64,000 bases of DNA from Acanthochlamys bracteata (Eukaryota > Streptophyta > Magnoliopsida > Pandanales > Velloziaceae): assembly GCA_019914995.1 (NCBI GenBank), contig CM034140.1, positions 5,766,001-5,830,000 of the forward strand, read 5' to 3'. Under the pieces are notes generated by a model. The model searched no databases. It was not told the DNA's origin and worked only from the letters and a program-made list of their open reading frames with translations. This document shows positions 24,015 to 35,300 of this stretch, one piece after another. Numbering within the stretch: the stretch's first letter is position 1; every line of letters begins with the position of its first letter. The position numbers and the translations under genes are program-made.

Positions 24015-25402
24015 TTCTACATAAATTTCATCTTTTGTACATTGTAGAATCTTCAGGTCTCCATAAAATATTAGAATCTTAGATTGATTTTGATGATAGT
24101 AACAATTAAGAATTATAATTTATAAATTACGATGGACTAACGGTTTGAAATAAGTTATGTAGATTTTTACAAAGAAGAACCATCATACACATAGTAGACG
24201 AATAAACAGTTGTATGTATGTAATGTACCTCATCGATATAAGGTTGTGAAATTGACGAAATATGAAAGCAATACGAGTATAATTAACCAAGCGTCAAAAC
24301 AAAGCATTGGCCTACAACAAAGAAAAATAGAGCACTCGATAGTTGGCTATCTTGCTGCTGCTCACTAAATAGAGAAAAATCCGAAAAATTGTGGTTATCT
24401 TTCAATTTTCAAAGACAATTAAAAAAATGACACAGATTCTATTTGAGATGTAATTCTCATCAGAGTTAAAGCATCATGCACACAATAATATTGACAAAGA
24501 GTTCATCAAATTGAGATCTAAACAAGTCTAAAAATATCATAGAAGATTGAAAGAAAATCCAAAACAGTGAGTTGTAGAAATTTTCGGACAATACTGGAGC
24601 CAATTTTCAGATGCGTTTTCAATAAGGTTTTCTCAACCATTTCAAGTCAAACTAATTTGAAGACTCACTAAGAAACACTCTACCTACAAATCCATATCAA
24701 GAATCACGAAGAATTGCAATAATAGAAGGCAAAGGACACAATTCAAATTAGCCATTAGAGTTATGCTCGCTGACGATACAGAATTATTTTTAACATTTAG
24801 ATTTCGATTTTCCTCAGAAAAAATTATGGATTTAATCAATTAAGGAGACACCATACAAGTAGTCCATTATCTTGTTACAATATTGCGTCACAAAAATTGA
24901 GCTACATTAAGCAACACGCTATTGAAGAATAAGTTCAAGCGTGAAGGTTAATAGATGGCCAAGCAATTCTAGACTTCACCGGAGCACCATAAGCGAACGG
25001 GAGAAGATCAACACAACAAACCATTTCAGAGTGGAAAATTCAAATCCAATCTAATCTCTCACCAACAATTCTGTCTAAGTCATTAGGGGCCACACTAAGA
25101 AAAATTTTGACAAATAGGACAAGCGAATGGACGAACCAGCAGGAAGTTCAAATTCACCAAAGCTCTACATTGAATGCTATAAGAAGATCAAATCAAGCCA
25201 TGCTAATGTGAATTAAATGCTAGCTAAATATCTATTAAGGACTCTACATAACAGCTCACCTTTCAGCCATTGAAAGCTCAGCTATGGGATGCAGAATTAA
25301 CGGCAAGCAGATACAGCACTATAGCAAGCATGAAAACATCAACATGAGAAATTTAGACCACTAACATTCAAACTTATTAGAGCTGAAGTGAAAAGCATAT
25401 AT
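24015..25402. other. Intergenic stretch without recognisable genes
   Basis: The sequence is moderately AT-rich and contains stops in all frames. It may be the interior or flank of an old LTR element, since a likely LTR begins at 25403, but I found no gag, pol or primer-binding motif in it. Confidence 0.4.
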
Positions 25403-26758
25403 TGTTAGACATTGTAAAGCCATTATATAAATTAATGGTTAATTAGAATGCAAGCAGCTAAACGTGTATTCATATTGAAATACCAAAGATTAAACAAGAT
25501 GAATCATCACCCAAGAAGTTGGAAAGCCAATGATTAAAGACTTTCAAGCATCTTTTGAAAGATGGAAGGCCAAAGAACTAGACAAATAATGGGAAAATAG
25601 AAGGACAACGGTTTGGAAGTTCAAAAGTCTCATTGAGACATCATATATATAAATGAGAGGTATTTGTTTGGAACATTATCAAGATCATTTACAATATCAA
25701 GTGTGAGAGATAGAAGCAAAACATTTTAGTGAGAGTTTCCATTTAAAGTGTAACTCATAAGTTTGTAATTACTTTGATTTAGTGATTTTTTTGAAAGCTA
25801 GTTTGTCTTTCTGTGGGGTTTTTCTCGTTTTTCACACGTAAATCTCTTATCTTTGTGTTTGTCTTGCCTTATCTCAATACTCGTACTACTTACGCAAAAA
25901 TCTTGAATGTGTTTTATAATTTTGCTGCGTCTATCAACAACCGAATATACTCAGTATTTTTAACATATATAAGAGGAAGAAAATGACACAAAACAAAGAA
26001 GATGAGAGGGAACGAGAAAAACCAGAAAAGAAAAAGAAGAGCAGAGAAATAGAGAGAAGAACAAAAACAAAAAACAACATTAGAAATATATATAAGAAAG
26101 AAAAGCTTTACAGAGCCAATAGTAACTTTACTACTTTTCTCTATTTGAGCATTTTAAGAGGTATTCAGGTATTCCATTTTGATCTTCTCACCTTGCTTAC
26201 ATTGAGTTTAATTTGTAGGGAGATCAATTATGTGCTTAACTAGTGACTGTAATTTTCACTGCAACATAAAGGTTAAGTCCTTAAAGCACTTAGAGAGTGG
26301 GCTTGATAGAAGCCCGATGCATATCACTACTCTCTACTCTTATAAGTAAGTTATAGTTGTGCAGTTAGAAAAACGAGTGTCTACTAGACAGTAAAGATTT
26401 GTCTTGTATAAGAAAATTTGTAAAAGATAAATATGCTTTGTGAAATACTTTGCTTTGGTAGGAGTAGCTTTTTAAAAACTAGTGAGTTCTTTACTCTTGT
26501 CATAGAGTGACAGTGGATGTAGGCAAAGTGATTTGTCAAACCACGTAAATTTTTGTGTTGCTATGGTGTGATAATTGTTAGATCTTTTATTTTTCTTTAG
26601 AATCTTACTGTAATTACTAACAATCGTCTTGCAAAAAATATCCTTAACATAGCCGACTATAGTTGTACTACCTATAGGAAGTTTTATGTTAAAAAATTTT
26701 TAAATATTAATTCAATTCTCCCTCTCTTCTTAAGTTGACCTTATAGGTTTTTCTAACA
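25403..26758 (+). mobile_element. Probable solo LTR of a copia-type retrotransposon
   Basis: The stretch begins TGTTAGAC and ends CTAACA, giving the TG...CA ends with a 6-bp inverted repeat usual for LTRs. A TATA-like ATATATATAAATGAGAGG lies near 25645, as expected for the U3 promoter. Near the end, CAATTCTCCCTCTCTTC and AAGTTGACC resemble the 3' ends of plant copia LTRs (remembered pattern AATTCACCCCCCTCTTAGG). Flanking pentamers (TATAT left, TATGA right) match only partly, so a target duplication is not proved. No internal coding region follows; instead, a LINE remnant abuts the right end. Confidence 0.5.
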
Positions 26759-27115
26759 TATGATATGTCCGAGCTATCTAAACCTATTTGCTTTATTTGT
26801 TCTCAATTTATGCGATAGCGGCTTGCATGTTGAAATATTTTGTCTATTATAGCATATCCACATATTTATTTTAATTATATTTATTTTATAGACATTTTGA
26901 TATTTAATAGTTCACCACTTACTACAATAGTATATTGCTAGCTAAATGACTTGTTATATACAAAAATTCTTTTAGTCTTAAAAGAAGTTTCTTATCATAT
27001 ACAATTTCGATATCACCTTTCCGTTTCATCAATCTTATTTTCATCCTATGCTTAATATTTTCTCCATATTTTTTATGAATAATAGAACTTAAATATCTAA
27101 ACCTATCACTCTGTG
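26759..27115 (-). mobile_element. 3' remnant of a LINE (L1-type) reverse-transcriptase gene
   Basis: Read on the minus strand from about 27115, the frame gives QSDRFRYLSSIIHK, then HRMKIRLMKRKGDI and LLLRLKEFLYIT, and finishes with RFR-stop-LGHI near 26765. These line up with the conserved tail of plant LINE reverse transcriptases (FRYLGSIIQKDGE, HRIKAGWMKWR, LKLKGKFYRT, RLRWFGHV). Several stops and shifts are present, so it is dead. It ends exactly where the likely solo LTR 25403-26758 begins. Confidence 0.7.
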
Positions 27116-28400
27116 GAAACTATTAAGTCTCATATCTATTACAAAACCTCATATACTATGTTAGTTATTATGGTTATTGTTGGAAAAAAAAACTTCTTAC
27201 TTGGTATATTTGACCAAAAAAATATAAGTTATTGATACAAAATAATTGCAATATATTTTAGGAACAATAATTTGGACAAACGGTATATGTTATGTTTATC
27301 AAAACTTAATTTTTTCTATGATAATCAGTAGATCAATGATTCGATGTAATAGAGTCGGCAAAACAATAGAGAACAACAAACAATAGAGAAGAAAAGAATT
27401 TAAAAGTACAAAAAGCCTTAATTATTTGGAAAGTAAAACCACGGACGCACGAGGACAAAATATTTAGTGTATATGAAAAGAGAGTACAATGATTAATGAT
27501 TCTTCTACAATATTGCTCAGCTGGTTATAAATTGAGGAATGCCTAAAAAAAAATCTAAGATATTTATATATTTATAAATAAATCTAAAAAATATTCTAAA
27601 TTATTTACTAAAAAATATAACATAAAAAATTAAAAATAAAAATAAATTTAAAAGCACTTTTAAATTTATAAGCTGCTTATAAGAGAACTTATTTTTACTG
27701 GCATAATTATAAAAATTAGATCGATCTGTTCGAATCAATCCGAAAATTATCGATACGACGTACAAATTAATTCTGATCAGTAATAAATCTGTTAATGTAG
27801 TAGATACATACTAATCCGGATAAATCCAGACAGGTCACGGTTAGATCGTTAAACCGGATGAACGGGTTATCCTAAATCTAAATCTAAAGCAGATCATATG
27901 AGCTGGACTCAAGCTTGTTGCCTTATTATTTCACCGACTCGAGCAGGCTTACTGTAACGAATGCATTTTTTTCCTCTATCCTATTTTTCCTTTTGCTGCT
28001 GCTCGATCCCCGTTCGTCCGAGCTCTCGATCGCCGCTTCGTCAGAGCTTGATCGTCGCTACTACGCCAGCTCCACTCCTCTGACATCACACTGGTTCCTC
28101 TTTTCCTTTCTTTCTTCGGCCATGGCTCCATCCCCGCTTCGTTCGAGTTCGATCGCCGCTGCTACGCCGGCTCCAGTCCTCCGATGTCACATTGTTGGTG
28201 CTCAAGTTTAATTGCAGCTCCGAAGTCCGAGCCCTAATTTACTTGAGCTCCAGTCTCCCGTCCGGTCGGGCTTCGCTGCTCGGTTCTGCTCGCCGTACCA
28301 GTTGCTCTGCTCATTCTGTTCGCCGGCCAACCAATGTCTGGGATTGGTTCAAATTCTTCCAATCCTTTGACAGAGTCTGCCTAGTAATCCTCAACAATTG

Positions 28401-28496
28401 GTATGAATTTTTTCTTCCTGGCTAGTATGAATTTTTTCTTGCTAGCCAGTATGGATTTTTTCTTGCTGGCCAGTGTGGATTTTTTCTTGCTGGCCA
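28401..28496. repeat. Tandem array, four copies of a 24-bp unit
   Basis: Four consecutive 24-bp units lie at 28401, 28425, 28449 and 28473. The consensus begins GTATGGATTTTTTCTTGC and ends TGGCCA, with one to four differences between copies. The array lies in the interior of the inverted-repeat element 27702-29951. Confidence 0.95.
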
Positions 28497-29159
28497 GTAT
28501 GTTGTCAATGCTTCTGTAACAATTCCGTTTGTTATTGTTTCTATTTGTTAGGAGCAAATTTTGTATTCTGTTTGCTATTAGTTTTGTTTCCTATGAGCCA
28601 ATGTAGAACTTTTTTTTGCTCATATTTTCTGGACTTCTGTTTTTGTTTCTGCTTTGGCAATACGGAATTTTTGTTTTATGTTTATCTCAATCCATTTCAA
28701 CTTTCTATTTGGTAGGGAATTCTGTTTGCTAGGAGCCAATACAGCCAGTACAAAATTAATACAGAACTTTGTAAGTTTGTGTTGGTTGTATTATATCTCC
28801 AAAAAGAACTTTTGTTTCTGTTTTGGTTTGGTTAAAGCAAAGAGTTAGTTTTGTTTCTATTGGAAACTGGAACTTAGAAGTTTCTGTTTTGCTTTTGCTT
28901 CTGTTTGCATAATCCTTACTGCCTACTTGCATCGACTGAAATTGAGAAGCTTGCTTTAGATGGTTGTTACTTGTTTGGACTTTGAAGTTTGTTTTGTTCT
29001 TGAGATTGAGAAGTGAACCTGTTCGTTACTGTAGGAATTTAAAAAACAATTCATTTAACTAACTGATGATTATATGACATATAAGTATAAGAAATACTCA
29101 AGGGTATTGGAAGAATTTTGACTTATAATTAATGGTATCGTATGAAATCTGTCTGTGCT

Positions 29160-29335
29160 CTTAGCATCTGCCTACACTGACTTCTTGCTTGCTTACTGTG
29201 CTACCTCACTCAGCTTGCTTTCGTGCCTTTTTTCTTACTTGCTTGTCTTCCTGTCTGCTTACAAGCCTACTTGTCTCCCTGCCTGCTTGCCTCCCTACTT
29301 GCCTTCACTATCTGCTAGCAATAGAAGTCTTGCAT
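29160..29335. repeat. Pyrimidine-rich degenerate CTTGC/CCTGC repeat tract
   Basis: The tract contains many short units such as TTGCTTGCTTACT, CTTGCTTGTCTTCCTG and CCTGCCTGCTTGCCTCCC. It is low-complexity and lies within the inverted-repeat element 27702-29951. The open frame across it is a consequence of base composition. Confidence 0.7.
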
Positions 29336-30756
29336 TGCATCAATTGTAGTAGTAGCTTGTAGTTGTAGGAATAATCTAGCTGCTTGCGCTAACATACAGG
29401 TAAATAATTTCAACCATATAGTGAAAAAAGAAAGAAAGAAAGACTACCCGATTTTCTGCAAGTGAGAAAGTGTTTGTGGTGGGATACTGTCATACTGGGC
29501 AGCAAGATGACTGGTGCATAATTTGTAATACTTGCCTCTTGCAGCTAGGCTGATATGTGTAATATATTGCAAGTAAGATGCTCGTTTGTATTAGACTTGT
29601 TTTTAAATTTCAGTGTAATGTGTGTTACACATGTGTTGTATTACATCATTAAATTTCAAGTTTTCAACATGTTAAACTAATCTGTGTTACTGCTATTTAT
29701 ATTGGTTGCTAATGCTTTGTTATATGAATTTGAAATGAAGCTAAATTTTTATTGTATTGGTGGCCAAATTTGTGTTATAAGAATGTTCCTGCATTTTGCA
29801 TTAGATTTGTTGTATTACATTTTGTTATTGAAGTTATTTTCTGTTAGCTGCTGTTCGCTAACTTGCTAATTCTGATCTGACGTATTGACCCGCGATTCGT
29901 TGACTCGGACACAAATCCGGGTCGACTGTCAAGTCGAGTTTTACAACTATGCTTACAGGCTTCCTCTTTCTAAGGTGATATTTGGCCAACATTATTTTTC
30001 CAAATGAAATGATTATAAGCACTGCAAAATAATAATAGTTGAAGAACTTTACATGTTGGGTTAGCACGGGAATTACGACTTATATCTAACCGCACAGTAT
30101 TGTTTCTCTTTTTGTAAAAAGCCGTTTGACTTCAGGAACTTTTTTTGAGTATTAAAATAAATAATTTTTTTAAATAAAATTTATTTTCAAAAAATAATTT
30201 CACTTTTTCCATAAAATTATAAAAATTATACATAAATTTCAAAGTATATAATTTATAAGTACTTTTTAAAATTTAAATACTATAGAAATATATTTAAAAA
30301 TATAAAAAACAAATAGTGCAAAATGGAATGAATATTTATAAGCACTTTAATAGTAGCTTTTTGAACCACGATACTTTTGCCACCGCAGAACTAAAATATT
30401 CCATCGGTGTTCTTTAGTGGCACAATAGAGTACCGCCTCACTTATAATATTTTAAATTTAATTTCTATTATTAAATATAAATAATTATTAATTATAATTT
30501 TTGTGATAAAAATTTAATTTAATCAGATTACGAATTGACATTCATCCATTCTTTTGATCAAGAAATAATATATATATTTTAAAATTTTTTTTTATTATTT
30601 TGATCTAGATCGATTCGTGATCCGATTAATCTAAACAAATATTACAAGAATCCTAATTAGTAGTTTTTTTATCTAATAGAGGAGATTAATTTGAAATATT
30701 GTAAATTGAGTGATGCCCTATGGTGCTCTATCCCTATCTTGAAATGTAATTAATTA

Positions 30757-30757
30757 A

Positions 30758-30792
<35 letters not shown>
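30757..30792. repeat. AT dinucleotide microsatellite
   Basis: A run of about 15 or more TA units follows a TTAA tetranucleotide run. Near-perfect repeat in a non-coding spacer. Confidence 0.95.
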
Positions 30793-30793
<1 letters not shown>

Positions 30794-30988
30794 TCTTTGT
30801 TAGTTTATAAGCGAACACATTTCTTAGCTTACTTTACAAATAAACTGATTTTATCCAAACATACTTATAAAATAAATTTTTTATATTAAAAATAAGTTTA
30901 AACTCTTTATTTAGTCGGCTTAATTTATAATAAAGCTAAACATACTCTAAGCCTTGTGCTTGAATTCCTCATTTTTAAATATCTAATA

Positions 30989-31215
30989 GGGATTGTTTGA
31001 CTTTTTGTTCTGAATAAATAATTTGTTAATTTATTATTTTATATTTTTTAATAAATTTTTTTAATAGTCTATAAAATTTATTTAAATTTTTAAAAAATAT
31101 AAAAAAATTTTACGTAGTAAGATCTTCTTATTGCTTATTTTTATTATTTATTTAACATCAAAATAATAAAACTTGTTTATTAAAATATTTTTATTTAGAA
31201 ATGTTTTTTTTATAC
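30989..31215. repeat. AT-rich foldback element
   Basis: The left end GGGATTGTTTGACTTTTTG is followed by the family core, with AAAATATAAAAAAATTTTAC and then GTAGTAAGATCTTCTTATT. The latter half is the approximate complement of the first half. The right end is eroded. Confidence 0.6.
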
Positions 31216-32306
31216 GCACTCACTCGGTGTTACTAAATTGACCTTTTTAATGTAATGATCAAAACATTTGAATTTTTTCTGTACCTTTTTAAAGACATAT
31301 TATAAGCATGCTCTGGTGAAGTAAATAGCATTAATAGAATATGGAAGATGGATGGTTGTTTGATTTTTCTTTGGAAAGAGAAAGGTCAGAATTAACTGGC
31401 TTCTAACTCCGATTTTTGCGAATATTTGAGGTCAATTCAACAGTAATAATTCTATCCTTAGAACTTTCAACTTTTAAATTTATTTGGCTTAGCCCTATTT
31501 GGGAATTGAGATAGCCTTTAAAGAATTTTTTTGGAAGAAAAAGTTTTACGGAGAACTTTTTTTATGGCTTTTAAACATAAAAAATCATCAAGCTTTCCAA
31601 GTTTCTTAGTACGTGTTTACTTTGATATTGAACTCATTTTTTAAAATAAATTTATAAAATTAACTTTAAAATTGAAAATAAACTTAGTAAAAAGATAAAT
31701 TTTTATATTTACTTTATATTAAAAGTAAGTTTGAAAGTAAATTTTATTTTTAAATTTTGAATTTTAAAAATAAATTTTTGGCAGAAAAATTTGATTTAAA
31801 ATTTATATTTATTGTAATTTAAAAATGTTCCAAAAAAATGAGTTAATAATGTAGATAAACAAATCCTTAATACAGTAACGGACAGTTACAACAAAAGGTA
31901 ATAATAACATCATTATTGGATCAAAAAAGGCATTGTTGTCCTTCAATATTTCTTCAACAATAAGGATTTCATAGAACTAGTTTATAAAAACCAGTTTTGA
32001 TGTTCTTGCATTAGATAGACTGATTAAACTTTAAAAGGTACTAAAAAAGGCACATAAGTTTTAGGTCACCCATAAAACTGAAAACACTTGTATCAGTTTT
32101 GAGATACATACAAGTAATACAGCTCAAGGAAGCATTCATTTGTAACTGGAAACAAGAAACTTATTAATCACAGGGATAGATACGACCTCATGAAAGAAAA
32201 CAATATACTCAAATACTCAGGAGCTGTGACTAAATGCCCCTTTGTGTAAACTATATAGAAAATAGTAACATCTATAAGTAGTTCTTGCTGTCATGGAAGT
32301 GGTGAG

Positions 32307-35300
32307 TTAAGGCCTTCTTGTATCGCCATAGGGTGAGAAGGATGGTACTGGTACTGTGAAGAGAAAGATGGTTTTTTCTTGAAGTGGCCTCCTTAGTGCA
32401 TTTTCAACAGTTATTCTTGCGTATATAGCTCGAAAGAGAGGAGAGGCCCTCTCTTTAATCTTCAACACAAGGAAAAACAGTATCCTGTACATCAGAAGTA
32501 GGATGAAAACAGCCATCAAATCCAACCACTTGGAGTGGTCCAAGCTAATTCCGAGCATCTTCTGCATAGCGTATTCCCCCGTTAGTTTTGGATCACCAGG
32601 TATCATAGGATCAAACACAAGGCCAGTCATATCATTCTTGTAAGCTCCCTGCTCAATGAGCAAATATAGCGAGTTGAATAGTAAAGTAATTCAAAAATGG
32701 ACGATTTACCTAAAAGTATTTGGCATAGTAACAAAAAGTTTGATAGCAAGTGTAACCACGATGTTGAAGATGTTAATCCTACCATAAAAACAGAAGCATG
32801 AGTGTGTAGCAATTGTTTTTTGTGTGGTGTGACCTAAGCAAGTAAGCCTTCACTATTTAAGACAATGCAGAAGTAAGCTGATATACACTGATAGTGCGAC
32901 TCGTTATCATGGTGTAAACCAAAAGGAAATGCTCGATCTTATTCTGGTACAGATTATTCTGCCTTGGTAAAGAGTCTTCATCAGTTACTTTCAGATTGCA
33001 AATAGAATTACAATTAACCATGAGTACTTCGAGATGTTCTCTAACATTTGCTTTTGGGTTGAGTAGCATGTTATAGTACCTGCAAAGACCATGAACCATA
33101 GCTCAGAAAGGAAATTGGGTATCTCCACACAGGTTTAGGCAGCTCAGGAAGCAAACGGAAGAAACCAGATGTCATCATCATAATTCCCTGCAAAAGAAGC
33201 ATGAACTACTAAGTGCTTGACTTTTGAAACATTTACTTCTTGTTTAATAGTACTTGATGTAAGATTGCATACAATAACTCCAGCGCCTGTTATTATGCCC
33301 ATCAAGAAATTAGGAACAAGTGCGGCGACTACCATCATGAGGCTCTCAATTACTGAAATTCCTGCGTAGAGGTTGATAGTGAAGTAAGTATAGCGGGAGA
33401 AGCTCTTACTGAACTTCACCAATGGATAGGTTATACTTCCAGAAACAATGGCCACTGCAGCCAAGAAAGGGAAAGATGAAAGGAAGTTGGAGAGCACATA
33501 TACTGCTACACCATAATGGCCATTTGCTCTCTCTCGTGTGAAAACTTTCATTTCTTCGATGAAAGAAGGAAATGCTCCAATTGACATGAAGGTCAAGAAG
33601 CCTGAAATGAAGCCTCCACATGATGCTCTGGCTAAAATAGCAGTATAGCTTGTTCCAACATCATAATATATAGTTCCTATGCATACTGACACCACTGTGT
33701 AGATTGCGATCCTTAACCAATAATAGCCAACATCTCTGGACATGTTAACGAAAGATCTCTTAGTCAGAGTTCTGAGCTGCTTCCACCAAGAAGCTTGGCT
33801 TCCCTTTTTTGATTCTCCTGTCAGCCCCTCCTACAATAAAACAACTATATATTGATAAATAGAGATATATAGTTCTCAAACACTTCAACATAACATAAAA
33901 TCTCCAAAAAGTTCTTAATACTAGGAAAGTTATTGCCATGTTAATGGAAAGTTCTCAAACAAAGCTCAGAGTAACCATTAGAATAACAGAATGTTTAGAG
34001 GAGGCATGAGATACTTGAGAAATTTGTTAATATCTCAAGATATGTTTTGCAGGTTTTGGTAGATAGGAAATTAGAGGAACTAATCTTCAGTCATTTTTAA
34101 ATGATTACCATTATAAATTAGAATTGTTTGTCATTAGGGAATACGAACTTGGCAGGATGGACGGTAATGCCATCTCATATGGAGGAATTCATATTAAGTT
34201 CTTTGCCTCAGTTTTACTTGTCAGGCTTCCAAGTTCCATTTTTATGCTGAACTGAATGGGTAAAAATAAAAAGAATTTATTATTGAATGATAAAGGGAGC
34301 ATGAAGAAACAAATTACAAGGAAGTGACAAAAGAGGAAATCATGTACGTAGGGATATACCTGATATATAGCACTGCTGTTTAGAAAGAATCCAGAGGGCT
34401 GTTAAGCAAATACACTTCCAGAGCATGTAATGGAAAGAGCTAGCAGGTTTTAGACTACATGTCAGCAGGAACGGAGCAATATACTGGAGATGAGTGGAAG
34501 GATCAACAAACTAGAACAAGAAGGATTTCAACCCAGATATTACTATAACTTGCGTCACTTGTGCTTAATTTTGATAGATAATGTATTGTATTCTTAGTCT
34601 GGAATCTAGTATTGCACATCGAAATATATTCAACACTATTCTTAAATGGGAAAAATGTATGGAACATTAAACTTATCAAATGAAAACTAGTTAAGAATTG
34701 TGCCAAAACTCCAACATTTCCCTAAAGAAAAAAGGTTTTAAAAAAAAAATGAAACAAAAGGTAGAACATCTTTGATAACATTTAAGACCTAAAGAAACTT
34801 ATGAGATATACAAACTTAAACAGGAGTTTGAGCAAGATGCATACAATTTGCGTGATCTCATTAATCTTCCTTCCTGCCATCATTGCATATTCTGAGTTCT
34901 TGTATCTTTCAACAAGTATCACTTTGACCTCTGAAGTTTTGAAGTTTGACAAGGGATCTGAAGATGATACTGTCACCTTGGTAAACAATGGCAGAAGTGC
35001 ACGTAATCAGAAAAGAAATCATTTCAGGAGCTATCGAACACTGACACGCATGTTTAATTGCACTTCAAAAACAATAACAAACAACTGAATCAAGAAGCAA
35101 GTTGTCAATGGCGTCCGTACCACACGATGCTTTAATGAGCCCATCAATGTAGCATTAACCTGATCAAAATCAGAGTTAACACATCGAAGGAAATGATCTG
35201 AAGGATTCCTTTTGCTGGGACAAGGGAATCCAGCTTCAGCAAAGAACTATTAATCAATCAAAGAAATAAGACAATTAGCTTCTTCTTTTGTTTGTACCTT

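Larger units (their letters stand above)
27702..29951. mobile_element. Third inverted-repeat element of the CGATTCGG-end family (2.25 kb)
   Basis: The left end reads CATAATTATAAAAATTAGAT with TTCGAATCAATCCGAAAATT following. The right end, complemented, reads CATAGTTGTAAAACTCGACTT with the motif CGACCCGG following. Flanking octamers TTTACTGG (27694-27701) and CTTACAGG (29952-29959) agree at 6 of 8 positions, consistent with an old 8-bp target duplication. The interior begins with a GC-richer Ser/Ala-encoding block with an internal duplication of about 120-bp spacing (28010-28095 and 28130-28205). It then has a 24-bp tandem array and a long T/G-rich tract. No transposase is seen. Confidence 0.55.
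29952..32306. other. Intergenic spacer downstream of the ABCG gene
   Basis: AT-rich foldback elements lie at about 30118-30365 and 30989-31215. An AT dinucleotide microsatellite with a preceding TTAATTAATTAATTA run lies at about 30748-30792. The end near 32306 should carry the ABCG 3' UTR. No coding region was seen. Confidence 0.6.

Noticed and set aside
28401..28496. 24-bp tandem array considered as a CRISPR-like array
   Set aside because: The units are contiguous with no spacers, and the DNA is plant nuclear.
29155..29349. Plus-strand frame rich in Leu, Cys and Pro
   Set aside because: It reads through a CTTGC/CCTGC low-complexity tract within a transposon-like element.
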